The position numbers and the translations under genes were made by a program. DNA of 64,000 nt from positions 1 to 64,000 of the forward strand of contig NC_017243.1 of NCBI RefSeq assembly GCF_000223215.1, read 5' to 3'. Source of the stretch: Brachyspira intermedia PWS/A (GTDB lineage Bacteria; Spirochaetota; Brachyspiria; Brachyspirales; Brachyspiraceae). This document shows positions 54,552 to 63,041 of this stretch, piece by piece. A model generated the notes under the pieces. That model was given only the letters and a program-made list of their open reading frames with translations. It had not been told where the DNA came from and did no database searches. Numbering within the stretch: position 1 is the stretch's first letter; each line of letters starts with the position of its first letter.

Positions 54552-55379
54552 ATGAAGGTTGACAAAGTTTATTCAATATATTATAGTGCCACTGGTACTA
54601 CTCAAAAAATAGTTTCTTATATAGGCGAAAATATAGCAAAGAAACTCAATGTTGAATTTGAAAAGTATAATTTTACCTTACCAAAGAAAAGGGAAGGTGT
54701 ATTGGAGTTCAAGGAAAATGATTTGGTAATATGCGGAACTCCTACTTATGCTGGAAGAATACCTAATGTTATGCTTCCATACTACAAGAATAACATTAAA
54801 GCTAATGGTGCTTTAGCTATACCGGTTGTATTATATGGAAACAGAAATTTCGATGACTCTTTAATAGAACTTAGAAATACTATGCAGGAAAATGGTTTCT
54901 ATACTATAGCTGGTGCAGGCTTTATTGGTGAGCATGCTTTTTCTTATGTGCTTGGTGCTGGAAGACCTGATGACAAAGATATGGCTATTGCGGCAGAATT
55001 TGTTGACAAAGTTGTTGAAAAAATTCAAAATATGACTGACATTCCTAAAGAGCCTATTAAAGTGAGAGGAAATGATCCTATTCGTCCTTATTATATGCCT
55101 AAAGATAAAAATGAGCATGCTATAGATATATTAAAAGTTAAGCCTAAAGTAGATACTTCAAAATGCACTAACTGTAAAACTTGTGCTCATGTATGTCCTT
55201 TGGCTTCTATTGATTTTAATGATATTACACAATATGTTGGTAAATGTATCAAATGCGGTGCTTGTATAAAAAAATGTCCTGAGCATTGCAGATATTATGA
55301 TGATGAAGGTTTCTTATACCATCAGCATGACTTAGAAGATGAGTTTAAAAGAAGAGCAGAGCCTGAATTATTCTATTAA
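54552..55379 (+). CDS. EFR1-type flavodoxin/ferredoxin protein
   Basis: 275 residues from the ATG at 54552 (an ATG at 54543 sits too close to AAGGGAG). The N-terminal flavodoxin-like domain has the FMN phosphate loop in YYSATGTTQKIVSYIG and GTPTYAGRIPNVMLPY. The C-terminal part carries two 4Fe-4S clusters: CTNCKTCAHVCP and CIKCGACIKKCP. This is the EFR1 architecture, an electron carrier of anaerobes with unknown partners. Confidence 0.88.
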   Translation: MKVDKVYSIYYSATGTTQKIVSYIGENIAKKLNVEFEKYNFTLPKKREGVLEFKENDLVICGTPTYAGRIPNVMLPYYKNNIKANGALAIPVVLYGNRNFDDSLIELRNTMQENGFYTIAGAGFIGEHAFSYVLGAGRPDDKDMAIAAEFVDKVVEKIQNMTDIPKEPIKVRGNDPIRPYYMPKDKNEHAIDILKVKPKVDTSKCTNCKTCAHVCPLASIDFNDITQYVGKCIKCGACIKKCPEHCRYYDDEGFLYHQHDLEDEFKRRAEPELFY

Positions 55380-55405
55380 TTAATTTATAATCATAATAAA
55401 AAAAT

Positions 55406-55434
55406 AAGCCCTGAAATAATTTCAGGGCTTTTTA
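55406..55434. terminator. Bidirectional terminator
   Basis: AAGCCCTGAAA / TTTCAGGGCTT perfect stem with T run, between convergent genes. Confidence 0.85.
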
Positions 55435-55464
55435 TTTATCTTATATAACTTAAAACTTAAAAAA

Positions 55465-56121
55465 TTATTCTTCTTCTGATGAATCTCCGTCATCTTCTTC
55501 TGTGTTTCCGGAGGCCTCTCTCAATACTTGTTTTATGGCATCAAATATTTCTCTTGCTTTTACTTTAGTTACATCTGATGTTTTAGTTTTTTTAGTGATA
55601 GATGCTTTCTTTAATATCATATCGCCATATACATTACCTATTCCGCTCAATATTAAAGGGTTTTTTATGAGCTTTTCTACTGTAGTATCATTATCTGCTA
55701 ATAATTGACAGAATAAATTATAATTGAATTGTTTAGTAAGAGGGTCATATCCTATTTGAGGCATTGTTGTAGAATCTTTCCAAATAGGTATTATTTTAGT
55801 TATTTCATTTTTATCTTTACTATCATCTACAACAAAGAAATTGCCATGATCGGTTTCCAATTTTAATATGCTGTTTTCATAATCATCATCTTCTGTTAAT
55901 ACGAATGATCCATTAGGGCCTAAGTCTACAAGCATAGCGTCTTGAGAAAACTGAAAATGCATGTATCCGCCGTATCTTAGAACATCTATTATTTTCTGAC
56001 CTTCTATATCTTCCATTTCTTTGTATTGTTTATCTATGGCTACTATTTTATTTATATAAGAATAGCAAATTTCACCTTTTATTGAGTTTATTAATGTAAT
56101 TAAATTTGGCAGTTCTTTCAT
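55465..56121 (-). CDS. Fpg/Nei-like H2TH protein lacking the catalytic proline
   Basis: About 218 residues from the ATG at 56121 (MKELPNLITL); an open frame extends to 56169. The N-terminus aligns with the MPELPEVE start of formamidopyrimidine-DNA glycosylases, but the residue after Met, the catalytic Pro, is Lys. A helix-two-turn-helix segment is clear in EKLIKNPLILSGIGNVYGDM (family: isGIGNIYADE). No C-terminal zinc finger is present; the tail is acidic (TEEDDGDSSEEE). It probably keeps DNA-binding shape without normal glycosylase/lyase chemistry. Such proline-less relatives occur in other bacteria; their role is unknown. Confidence 0.75.
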   Translation of the reverse strand: MKELPNLITLINSIKGEICYSYINKIVAIDKQYKEMEDIEGQKIIDVLRYGGYMHFQFSQDAMLVDLGPNGSFVLTEDDDYENSILKLETDHGNFFVVDDSKDKNEITKIIPIWKDSTTMPQIGYDPLTKQFNYNLFCQLLADNDTTVEKLIKNPLILSGIGNVYGDMILKKASITKKTKTSDVTKVKAREIFDAIKQVLREASGNTEEDDGDSSEEE

Positions 56122-56169
56122 AACTTCTAATCTTCCTAATAGTATTATGTTTACTTTATATTTTAGCAT

Positions 56170-56645
56170 GAAAGAAAAAAAATCAAATTTTATAATATAA
56201 CTATAGGGGTATATTATGAATTTAGGCGAGTGTTGTAATTTCTAATAATGCAGAAAAATAAAATAAATTTAAAATTTTATAGTAAAATATTGAGTCAAGA
56301 AGGACGGGGGTATGTAAATAAGGTTTTAAAACTTTGATTACATTTGCCCACCCTTTAGATTTATTATTAAAATATGAAATTTTTATTTTTTATTTCTATA
56401 TTATTTAAATTAGATTCTTTTGAATCCCACCCAAGATTTTTTTAAATTTATTGCTGAACCTAGATTATTTGTATATTAAAATGCAATATACCGAAAGTAC
56501 ATTGTACTTTGAATAAAGAAAGTCAATACCGTTTGGGACTAGTACTGGGCGGGTGCTGTAATTTCTAAGAACGCATTAAAGATAAAATAAATTAAAATTT
56601 CATAGTAAAATATTGAAGAAAAAGGGTGGGGGAATTAGAATAAAT
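56170..56645. repeat. Mosaic palindromic repeat, copy 10 (decayed)
   Basis: Decayed B (56222-56232), C (GGACGGGGGT ending 56311), C' (GCCCACCCTTTAG 56346-56358) and B' (CCCACCCAAG 56426-56435); then a central part without clear A arms, B (CTGGGCGGGTGC 56545-56556) and an unpaired C half (AAAGGGTGGGGG 56621-56632) ending in AATTAGAATAA. No gene is seen. Confidence 0.65.
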
Positions 56646-56649
56646 TAAA

Positions 56650-56682
56650 AAGCCTGCATTTGATTAATACAAACACAGGCTT
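56650..56682 (-). terminator. Terminator of purA
   Basis: On the minus strand AAGCCTG / CAGGCTT stem followed by TTTTAATTTA, 21 bp beyond the purA stop. Confidence 0.65.
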
Positions 56683-56702
56683 AGCAATTTTTATATTATA
56701 AA

Positions 56703-57986
56703 TTAAAAAATCTTCTTAACTATTATAGTTTCATCTCTTCCAGCACCTACTGAAACAATAGATATATCTGTTTCAATAACTTCGCTTAATCTCTTGAGAT
56801 ATTTTTTAGCATTTTCCGGAAGTTTGTCATATTCTCTTATATCTCTTGTGCTAGTTTTCCAGCCTTCGAACTCTTCGTATACAGGTTCAGCCTTTGAAAG
56901 CACTTCTAAATCTGCAGGATATCCTTCCAATATTTCACCATTATATTTATAGGCAACACATATTTTTAATTTATCCAATTCATCTAATATATCAAGTCTA
57001 GTTATAGCAATAGAATCAAGTCCATTAACATAGGAAGCATATTTAACAACACAAGCATCAAGCCAACCGCATCTTCTAGCTCTTCCTGTAACAGTACCAT
57101 ATTCTCCGCCTCTATCTCTTATAAGCTGTCCCACATCATCAAAAAGCTCTGAAGGGAAAGGACCTTCTCCAACTCTTGTAGAATAAGCCTTCACTACACC
57201 AATAACATTATCAATTTTTCTAGGGCCTACTCCGGAACCTGTACAAGCTCCGCCAGCAGCAGGATAAGATGAAGTTACAAAAGGATAAGTACCATGGTCT
57301 AAGTCTAGCATAGTAGCCTGAGCACCTTCAAATAATATATTTTTCTTTTCTTTTATAGCTTTATTTAATATAGTAGTGGTGTCAGCAACAAAAGGTCTTA
57401 ATCTATCGGCATATTCTAAATACTCTTTTAGTAAGTCATCATAATTAACGCCTTCATGATTATAAAGTTTTTTGAGTAATTTATTTTTTAGCTCAACATT
57501 AAACTTTAATTTTTTAGCGAATGTTTCTTTATTCATCAAATCAACTATTCTTATACCCAAACGGCTTGATTTATCCATATAGCAAGGACCTATACCGTTT
57601 TTAGTAGTGCCGAGTTTATTTTCTCCGAGGTCCTCTTCCTGAAGCTCATCTAAAATTTTATGATAAGGCATAAGAACATGGGCTCTGTCTGATATTTTAA
57701 GATTTGATATATTAACTTTTTTCTCTATTAAAGAATCAATTTCACTTAAAAAAACTTTAGGCTCTATAACTACGCCATTACCAATTACACAAACTTTATC
57801 TTTATGAAGTATACCTGAAGGTAATAGTCTTAATTTATATTTAACATTATCCACAACAACGGTATGACCTGCATTACTTCCGCCTTGAGAACGAACAACA
57901 TATTCGCAATTTTCAGCAAGATAATCAACTATTTTACCTTTACCCTCATCACCCCATTGAGTTCCTACAATAATTACTGAAGCCAT
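56703..57986 (-). CDS. purA: Adenylosuccinate synthetase
   Basis: 427 residues; catalyses the GTP-dependent joining of IMP and aspartate in AMP synthesis. Signatures are the P-loop GTQWGDEGKGKIVDYLAENC, SQGGSNAGHTVVVD, LGTTKNGIGPCYMDKSSRLG with the IMP site, LFEGAQATMLDLDHGTYPFV and TGRARRCGWLDA. The length is normal and it is a single-gene unit. Confidence 0.96.
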   Translation of the reverse strand: MASVIIVGTQWGDEGKGKIVDYLAENCEYVVRSQGGSNAGHTVVVDNVKYKLRLLPSGILHKDKVCVIGNGVVIEPKVFLSEIDSLIEKKVNISNLKISDRAHVLMPYHKILDELQEEDLGENKLGTTKNGIGPCYMDKSSRLGIRIVDLMNKETFAKKLKFNVELKNKLLKKLYNHEGVNYDDLLKEYLEYADRLRPFVADTTTILNKAIKEKKNILFEGAQATMLDLDHGTYPFVTSSYPAAGGACTGSGVGPRKIDNVIGVVKAYSTRVGEGPFPSELFDDVGQLIRDRGGEYGTVTGRARRCGWLDACVVKYASYVNGLDSIAITRLDILDELDKLKICVAYKYNGEILEGYPADLEVLSKAEPVYEEFEGWKTSTRDIREYDKLPENAKKYLKRLSEVIETDISIVSVGAGRDETIIVKKIF

Positions 57987-58498
57987 TTTTAACTCCTTAT
58001 TCTATTATTAAAAAATAGATATTTTATGAAAATTTTTGTAATAATAAAAAATTTCTATAAAACACACAAGGGCTATTATATTAATATTTTTTAAGAATTT
58101 CAAGCGAATTTGATTAGAAATTTCTATTCATAATAATGCTATGTTGATAATTTTATAGTATGAAACAATCATTTATCATAATGGTATTTACAAGATGTTA
58201 TAGGGTAGATTTTTTAAGTTTTTTATTGTTCTTTTTATCGCGACTTTACCAAATAATATTATATCATTGATAAATTGGATACACTTTATGAAAGTGTAAC
58301 TAAAAAACTGATTATTATTGTCTATATTTTTAATTTTATTTTTTATATCAACTTTTTTTGCCAATGCTACAGCAGACTTCGTCAAGTTGCAAAAAGACTA
58401 ATAGTTTTAATATTAAAAATATTATAAACTATATATTGTTTTAATATTTCTATAATGCTTTATAATAATTAAAAATACAAAAATTAATATAGGAAAAA
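57987..58498. other. Intergenic region, no gene recognised
   Basis: 512 AT-rich bases. A weak 65-codon minus-strand frame at 58188-58385 has no ribosome site and no family likeness. A perfect 8-3-8 inverted repeat, TACACTTT-ATG-AAAGTGTA, lies at 58280-58298 and could be an operator. Confidence 0.4.
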
Positions 58499-58732
58499 AT
58501 GAATAAAACTATTGAGGCATTTAAAGACGATATACATGGCTCTTTAAAACTTAGAGAAAAAATTCTATTAAATATAAAGTTAAAAACAGAAATGATTTTA
58601 AATCAAGTTGAGCTATATTTTAATTTTGAAAAAGAGAATATTGAATTGGTTTATTTTGTTTTAGATAGTGATTATCCCAATGTAATTATTAATTTTAACG
58701 AATTAAAAGATATTATAAATAGTTTAAGGTAA
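58499..58732 (+). CDS. Small protein, unknown
   Basis: 77 residues, no signal peptide: an N-terminal amphipathic helix (IHGSLKLREKILLNIKLKTE) and a C-terminal alpha/beta stretch (LVYFVLDSDYPNVIINFNEL). The ribosome site AGGA is present upstream. No family recognised; it may be the conserved remnant of a longer gene. Confidence 0.45.
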   Translation: MNKTIEAFKDDIHGSLKLREKILLNIKLKTEMILNQVELYFNFEKENIELVYFVLDSDYPNVIINFNELKDIINSLR

Positions 58733-58810
58733 ATATAAAAGTTTTGGATAATAAGATTTAATAAATTTATCCTATATATAAAACAGTTTTAGTATGATTT
58801 AGTTCTAATT

Positions 58811-58893
58811 TTATACTTGCATTTTTTGCAACTTTTTGCGGCGGGAAAAAGTTGAATAAAAAATTGACAAACTTAAAAATTTTTAGTATATAC
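58811..58893. repeat. Dispersed hairpin repeat, copy 2
   Basis: Near-identical to 10990-11072: CAACTTTTT (58829-58837), loop GCGGCGGG, AAAAAGTTG (58846-58854), with the same flanks. Confidence 0.75.
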
Positions 58894-58907
58894 TTTTTAT
58901 ATTTAGG

Positions 58908-59025
58908 GCGTTGCCCCAACCCCTAGTTCTTTTACCGACGCTCTGCGTGCCGTAGGCAAGGTACCTTTCGGTATTGGTATAAGGCGAAGCCCACCTGCGG
59001 CGAGAACCAAAAGCACGGCATTTGA
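58908..59025. other. Unusually GC-rich intergenic segment
   Basis: A roughly 118-bp island of much higher GC than its surroundings (GGCGTTGCCCCAACCCC, GACGCTCTGCGTGCCGTAGG, AAGGTACCTT, AAGGCGAAGCCCACCTGCGG), directly after the dispersed hairpin repeat. No gene or tRNA fold recognised. The remainder of the 58733-59231 gap is AT-rich and empty. Confidence 0.5.
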
Positions 59026-59231
59026 TAAGTTCTACTATAGATATGTAAGCTTCATAAAATAATTATCAATTTTTAATGCTAGTAAACTTATTTATTATAA
59101 TCAATACCATATTAAACATTATACAAAAGTTCAATTTTAAAATACCAAAATTAATTATATATTGTTTTAATATTTTTATAATGTTTTATAATTAAGTATA
59201 TTTTAATGTAAAAAATATTTCGGATTATTTT

Positions 59232-59633
59232 ATGACTGAAGAATTAAGAACAAGAATAGAAAAACTAATAGAAGAAAAACATTTTGAAGAAGCAATAAAG
59301 CTATGCGATGAAGCCATTGAAAAATATGATAAAGATGAAGATGCATACTTTCTAAAAGCAAACTGCTATTTTGAATTAGAAGATTATAATGCTGCAATAG
59401 AAAATTTGAATAAAGTAATAGAATTAAATCCAAATAGTGAAAAAGCTTATTTTAATAGAGCTATTTCTAAAGCTAAATCAGAAATGTATGAAGAAGCTAT
59501 AAAAGATTATGATAAAGCTATAGAATTAAATTCTAATGATGAAGTGTATTATATAAATAGAGGTGTATCCAAATCAAATTTAGAGAGATATGTATCAAAT
59601 ACAAGCAATAGACCATCACACAACAGCGAATAA
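59232..59633 (+). CDS. TPR protein, probably truncated at its 3' end
   Basis: 133 residues with three TPR units (EKHFEEAIKLCDEAIEKYDK; FELEDYNAAIENLNKVIELN; EMYEEAIKDYDKAIELNSN) and the start of a fourth (YYINRGVSKSNLERY) that breaks off into VSNTSNRPSHNSE and a stop. The break is at about 59590 and coincides with the beginning of the phage-type gene region, so insertion of that region is the likely cause. Confidence 0.65.
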   Translation: MTEELRTRIEKLIEEKHFEEAIKLCDEAIEKYDKDEDAYFLKANCYFELEDYNAAIENLNKVIELNPNSEKAYFNRAISKAKSEMYEEAIKDYDKAIELNSNDEVYYINRGVSKSNLERYVSNTSNRPSHNSE

Positions 59634-59663
59634 GCGGGATTTAACGGGATAAAGCGGTATTTA
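59633..59663. repeat. Short tandem repeat at the phage-side junction
   Basis: Three adjoining units AGCGGGATTTA, ACGGGATAA and AGCGGTATTTA, immediately after the truncated TPR gene. They could be a phage-end protein-binding array or a coincidence. Confidence 0.4.
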
Positions 59664-59788
59664 GTGAAATGTAAAAAGAAAAAGAACCAACACATTATGC
59701 AATTAATTTAATAATTTTTATATATAAAACGATGAAAAAAACTCATTTTAATATATAATTTAGTCACAAAACACTAGGAAATTACATA

Positions 59789-60208
59789 ATGAAAATAAAC
59801 TACGAATTAATTAGAAATATACTTGAAGTGATGGAAGAACATAAAAATCATGAAATACTTGGAAAAGAACTATTAGATAAATTAAACATCAAAGTACCAG
59901 AAGATGATAATAATGAAGAAGAAATTTTATTATATGATAATTTAGTAGGACATATTAAAATTTTATTTGATAATGAATGTATAGATAATGATTTCAATAA
60001 TAAGGAAAATAAATATGGATTTACTTATTTGTTATCTACTAACTTTCCATTAATTAATGGAGCTTATAGAATTACAGCAAAAGGATATGATTTTCTAAGC
60101 GGTTTAAGAGAAGATAAAGTATTTTCTAAAATAAAAGATTTTTCAATCAATGTAGCCATAGAAACAGCTAAACAATTATTAGTAAAACTAGCTTTAGGAA
60201 ATTTATAA
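59789..60208 (+). CDS. DUF2513-like protein
   Basis: 139 residues matching the DUF2513 layout: an N-terminal helix (NYELIRNILEVMEEHKNHEI), a winged-helix-like middle (DNLVGHIKILFDNECID), then AYRITAKGYDFLSGLREDKV and a C-terminal amphipathic helix. DUF2513 proteins are common in prophages and mobile regions; a DNA-binding role is possible but unproven. It ends four bases from the stop of the convergent DUF2806 gene. Confidence 0.6.
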   Translation: MKINYELIRNILEVMEEHKNHEILGKELLDKLNIKVPEDDNNEEEILLYDNLVGHIKILFDNECIDNDFNNKENKYGFTYLLSTNFPLINGAYRITAKGYDFLSGLREDKVFSKIKDFSINVAIETAKQLLVKLALGNL

Positions 60209-60212
60209 ATAA

Positions 60213-61208
60213 CTATTGTATATTCTTCATTAAATCTTCATTATCATCTATAGTATGAATTATACCTTTGTCATCTATATAATCAATTTTATGTAGTGTA
60301 TAACGAACATTTTGACCAAACATATTTTTTATTATCTTAATACTATCTATAAAAAATTGATCGCTATTACATTTATTATCAATTAATTTTAATATTTCAT
60401 TGCCAGTTTTACTAACAGTAAGTATAGGTATTTGTACCATACCCATATTATTATATATTGAAAATATCAAATTATTATTAAGCATAGTTAGATTATTATT
60501 TACTATTATACCTGTATTTAAAGAACTATTTATTAATCCTATATCTATTAAGGTAACAATATAATAATGTATAACACCATATCTTTTTAATAAATCATGA
60601 TCATTAAATATATAACAATTTTTTTGTCCATCAAAAATAAAAAATTTAGCAACTTTAGTAAATAATTCTGCTTCATCAGTAGTCATATTTTTTAATGTTT
60701 CTAAAGTTCTATATGAAAAACTGCCAGGCTGTTTTATCTCTCCTGCTAATAATTTAGCCCATAAATTCTGAATATCTTCATTGCTTATATCTTGAACAAT
60801 ATTAAAATATCTAGTAAACCAATCCTTATCCACAGGTTTATCAGAAACATCCTCTTCATCTTTTAATATATCATAAGTTTTAGAAATAACATTTTGAATA
60901 TTAGAAGTTCTTGATAATTCCTGATTTACTAATCTTGCTTTTGTGTTTTCTAATAATATATTAGCATTACTTATTTCTGTTCCATTATTATTATGATTTA
61001 TATTAAGATTTGAATTTTTAGTTATAAATTCTGATATTTTTTCTATTTCATATATTTTATCATCTGTTTCTAATTTTCTTTTATAAGATTCAACATCAGC
61101 AATTCTTTTTATATGAAGCGGTTCATATATTTTCCAACCAAGACCTCTTAATAAATCAATAAATTTTTCTACAGCTTTACCAATGCCAGCTATATCATTG
61201 ACATCCAT
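60213..61208 (-). CDS. DUF2806-type protein, candidate phage-exclusion factor
   Basis: 331 residues. An N-terminal helical region with IKRIADVESYKRKLETDDKI leads to the conserved core (about 130-185): DWFTRYFNIVQDISNEDIQN, LWAKLLAGEIKQPGSFSYRT and LETLKNMTTDEAELFTKVA. This matches DUF2806/Abi-alpha-related proteins, which are linked to abortive infection in some annotations. It is the only leftward gene in the phage-type region, a position typical of morons or immunity genes. Function is inferred. Confidence 0.6.
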   Translation of the reverse strand: MDVNDIAGIGKAVEKFIDLLRGLGWKIYEPLHIKRIADVESYKRKLETDDKIYEIEKISEFITKNSNLNINHNNNGTEISNANILLENTKARLVNQELSRTSNIQNVISKTYDILKDEEDVSDKPVDKDWFTRYFNIVQDISNEDIQNLWAKLLAGEIKQPGSFSYRTLETLKNMTTDEAELFTKVAKFFIFDGQKNCYIFNDHDLLKRYGVIHYYIVTLIDIGLINSSLNTGIIVNNNLTMLNNNLIFSIYNNMGMVQIPILTVSKTGNEILKLIDNKCNSDQFFIDSIKIIKNMFGQNVRYTLHKIDYIDDKGIIHTIDDNEDLMKNIQ

Positions 61209-61352
61209 AATAACTCCCTATAAACTATTATAATAAATGATAAATCTTTAATATTTTTTGTCAATATATATGAAAAATCTAAAAATCTTTAGTCTATAAA
61301 AGTTCATTAAAAATCTATAATCTGAATATAATTAAATGAAGGCAGGTATATA

Positions 61353-61964
61353 ATGCTTACAAAAGATATTCTTAAAAAATCAGGAATAAATCAAAAATGG
61401 TATGAAGTATTAAGTAAAAGTTTTGATGAATATAATATATGCAAATCTGATAACAAAGAAGAAAATATAAATGAATTAGCTATGTTTTTGGCACAATGCG
61501 GACATGAAAGCATTAATTTCACAAAATTAGAAGAAAATCTAAATTATTCAGCAAATACATTATTAAAAATATTTCCAAAATATTTTAAGGATATTGATGA
61601 AGCCAAAGAAGTTGTAAGTAAGGGTAAAGAAGCTATAGCAAATAGAATATACGGAGGCAGACTAGGAAACAGTAAAAATGAAGGATACAAATATAGAGGC
61701 AGAGGCATTATACAGCTTACAGGAAAAAATAATTATAAAAAATACGGAGAAAAATTAGGGATTAATTTGGTTGATAATCCAGATTTAGCATCATCAGAAT
61801 TAATAGCATCAAATATAGCATGCTGCTATTGGATAGAAAGAGGTTTACAGCCATTTGCAAGAAAAGGCGATGTAAAAACAGTAACAAAAATGATAAATGG
61901 AGGCTATAACGGACTAGAGGACAGGGAAAAAAGATTTGATAAAATATTAAAAATATTAAGATAA
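61353..61964 (+). CDS. GH19 chitinase-like phage endolysin
   Basis: 203 residues of the glycoside hydrolase 19 fold: FLAQCGHESINFTKLEENLN with the catalytic Glu, then YKYRGRGIIQLTGKNNYKKY with the substrate-cleft pattern, and VTKMINGGYNGLEDREKRFD. There is no signal peptide, so export relies on the holin genes that follow. It cuts the glycan of peptidoglycan at lysis. It starts the rightward lysis cassette. Confidence 0.87.
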   Translation: MLTKDILKKSGINQKWYEVLSKSFDEYNICKSDNKEENINELAMFLAQCGHESINFTKLEENLNYSANTLLKIFPKYFKDIDEAKEVVSKGKEAIANRIYGGRLGNSKNEGYKYRGRGIIQLTGKNNYKKYGEKLGINLVDNPDLASSELIASNIACCYWIERGLQPFARKGDVKTVTKMINGGYNGLEDREKRFDKILKILR

Positions 61965-61983
61965 ATGTTTATCAGGAGTGAAA

Positions 61984-62394
61984 ATGCCAAGAACAACTAT
62001 AAGTGATTTAGATAAAAGAACAGCTAGTATATGTCATAGAATAGGAATAAATGAAGACGGCAGTTCAAACGGCAATGGTTTAATTAATACTATGAAAGAA
62101 ATTAAAGAACAATTAGATTCTCATGAAAAATATTTAGATAATCTTTCAGAGGATATGGTAAAAATAGATTATAGATTAGAAAAATTAGAAAGTTTAGCTA
62201 AAGTAAATAATGAAGAACAGCAAAAAATTATTAATGAAATGAAAGAGATTAAAAAAAATATAGATGATAGTATTACAAGTACAAAAATAAAAAAAGCCGC
62301 AAATTTTATATTGCTTTTGGCAGGAGTTACTACAGCATTTGGCACTATATTAGGTACAATATATTTTTTTACTAATCATTTTATAGGAAAATAG
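61984..62394 (+). CDS. XhlA-like membrane-anchored coiled-coil protein
   Basis: About 136 residues from the ATG at 61984 (CAGGAG five bases before; a GTG at 61978 is embedded in it). Coiled-coil segments (about 28-95, MKEIKEQLDSHEKYLDNLSE) are followed by a C-terminal membrane helix (FILLLAGVTTAFGTILGTIY). This is the layout of XhlA/haemolysin-type accessory lysis proteins. It directly precedes the holin gene. Confidence 0.65.
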   Translation: MPRTTISDLDKRTASICHRIGINEDGSSNGNGLINTMKEIKEQLDSHEKYLDNLSEDMVKIDYRLEKLESLAKVNNEEQQKIINEMKEIKKNIDDSITSTKIKKAANFILLLAGVTTAFGTILGTIYFFTNHFIGK

Positions 62395-62395
62395 T

Positions 62396-62689
62396 ATGAA
62401 AAAGTTATTTGGTTTCTTAGATGCTAAAGGCTTGGGCAAAAAAACAAGCTGGTTTACAAGCATAGGAGCTTTTGCTTTTGGAATTATTATGACAAGTTTC
62501 ATAATGATAACTCAAAAAAGATTTCCTAATTATAATGAATCTATTGCAATAGTTATAATAATGTGGGGTGCTAGCTTGGTAACTGGCACCACTGATTTAA
62601 GCATTATTATAAATAATTTCTTTAAGGCAAAATATAATTACAAAGAAAATTATAAAGAAAATGACAGTAATAATCAGCATAATAATTAA
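62396..62689 (+). CDS. Putative holin
   Basis: 97 residues, two membrane helices (SIGAFAFGIIMTSFIMI and SIAIVIIMWGASLVTGTTD) with charged ends, the class II holin layout. Its position, one base after the XhlA-like gene and overlapping the spanin-like gene, supports the role. Confidence 0.65.
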   Translation: MKKLFGFLDAKGLGKKTSWFTSIGAFAFGIIMTSFIMITQKRFPNYNESIAIVIIMWGASLVTGTTDLSIIINNFFKAKYNYKENYKENDSNNQHNN

Positions 62690-63038
62690 TTTTTTTAAGA
62701 CAAAACTATTAAGTTTTTTGAAATCAAAATATTTTATATATTTTTTGATTGCAGGTATTTTACTTGGATATATAAGTTTTTTGAATTGTACAATAAAAAT
62801 CAAAAATAAGAAAATCAAATCTTTAGAAAAAGAAATATATACAACAAAATTGAAGATTTCAAATATTATACTAGAAAAAGAAATTATTTTTTACAATGAA
62901 AGAAAAATAATGCTTGAAAGTTTCAGAAATAGTAATGAAGCTATAGAAAATATAAAAGAAAGTTATCTTAAAAGCGATGAAATAAATGCATTAAATGCAA
63001 TTATTAATAATTATTATAGAAATATTCAAAAGGAGTAA
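62661..63038 (+). CDS. Putative inner-membrane spanin (Rz-like)
   Basis: 125 residues: one N-terminal membrane helix (about 24-45, YFIYFLIAGILLGYISFLNC), then a long periplasmic helix with heptad character (IKNKKIKSLEKEIYTTKLKI). This is the Rz i-spanin layout. It overlaps the holin gene by 29 bases. A small lipoprotein that could be the matching o-spanin is encoded at 63427-63588. Confidence 0.6.
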   Translation: MTVIISIIINFFKTKLLSFLKSKYFIYFLIAGILLGYISFLNCTIKIKNKKIKSLEKEIYTTKLKISNIILEKEIIFYNERKIMLESFRNSNEAIENIKESYLKSDEINALNAIINNYYRNIQKE

Positions 63039-63041
63039 ACA

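Noticed and set aside
58188-58385. 65-codon minus-strand open frame between purA and a small gene
   Set aside because: No ribosome site, no recognisable family, and it spans a perfect inverted repeat. The frame could be a decayed gene but I cannot support it.
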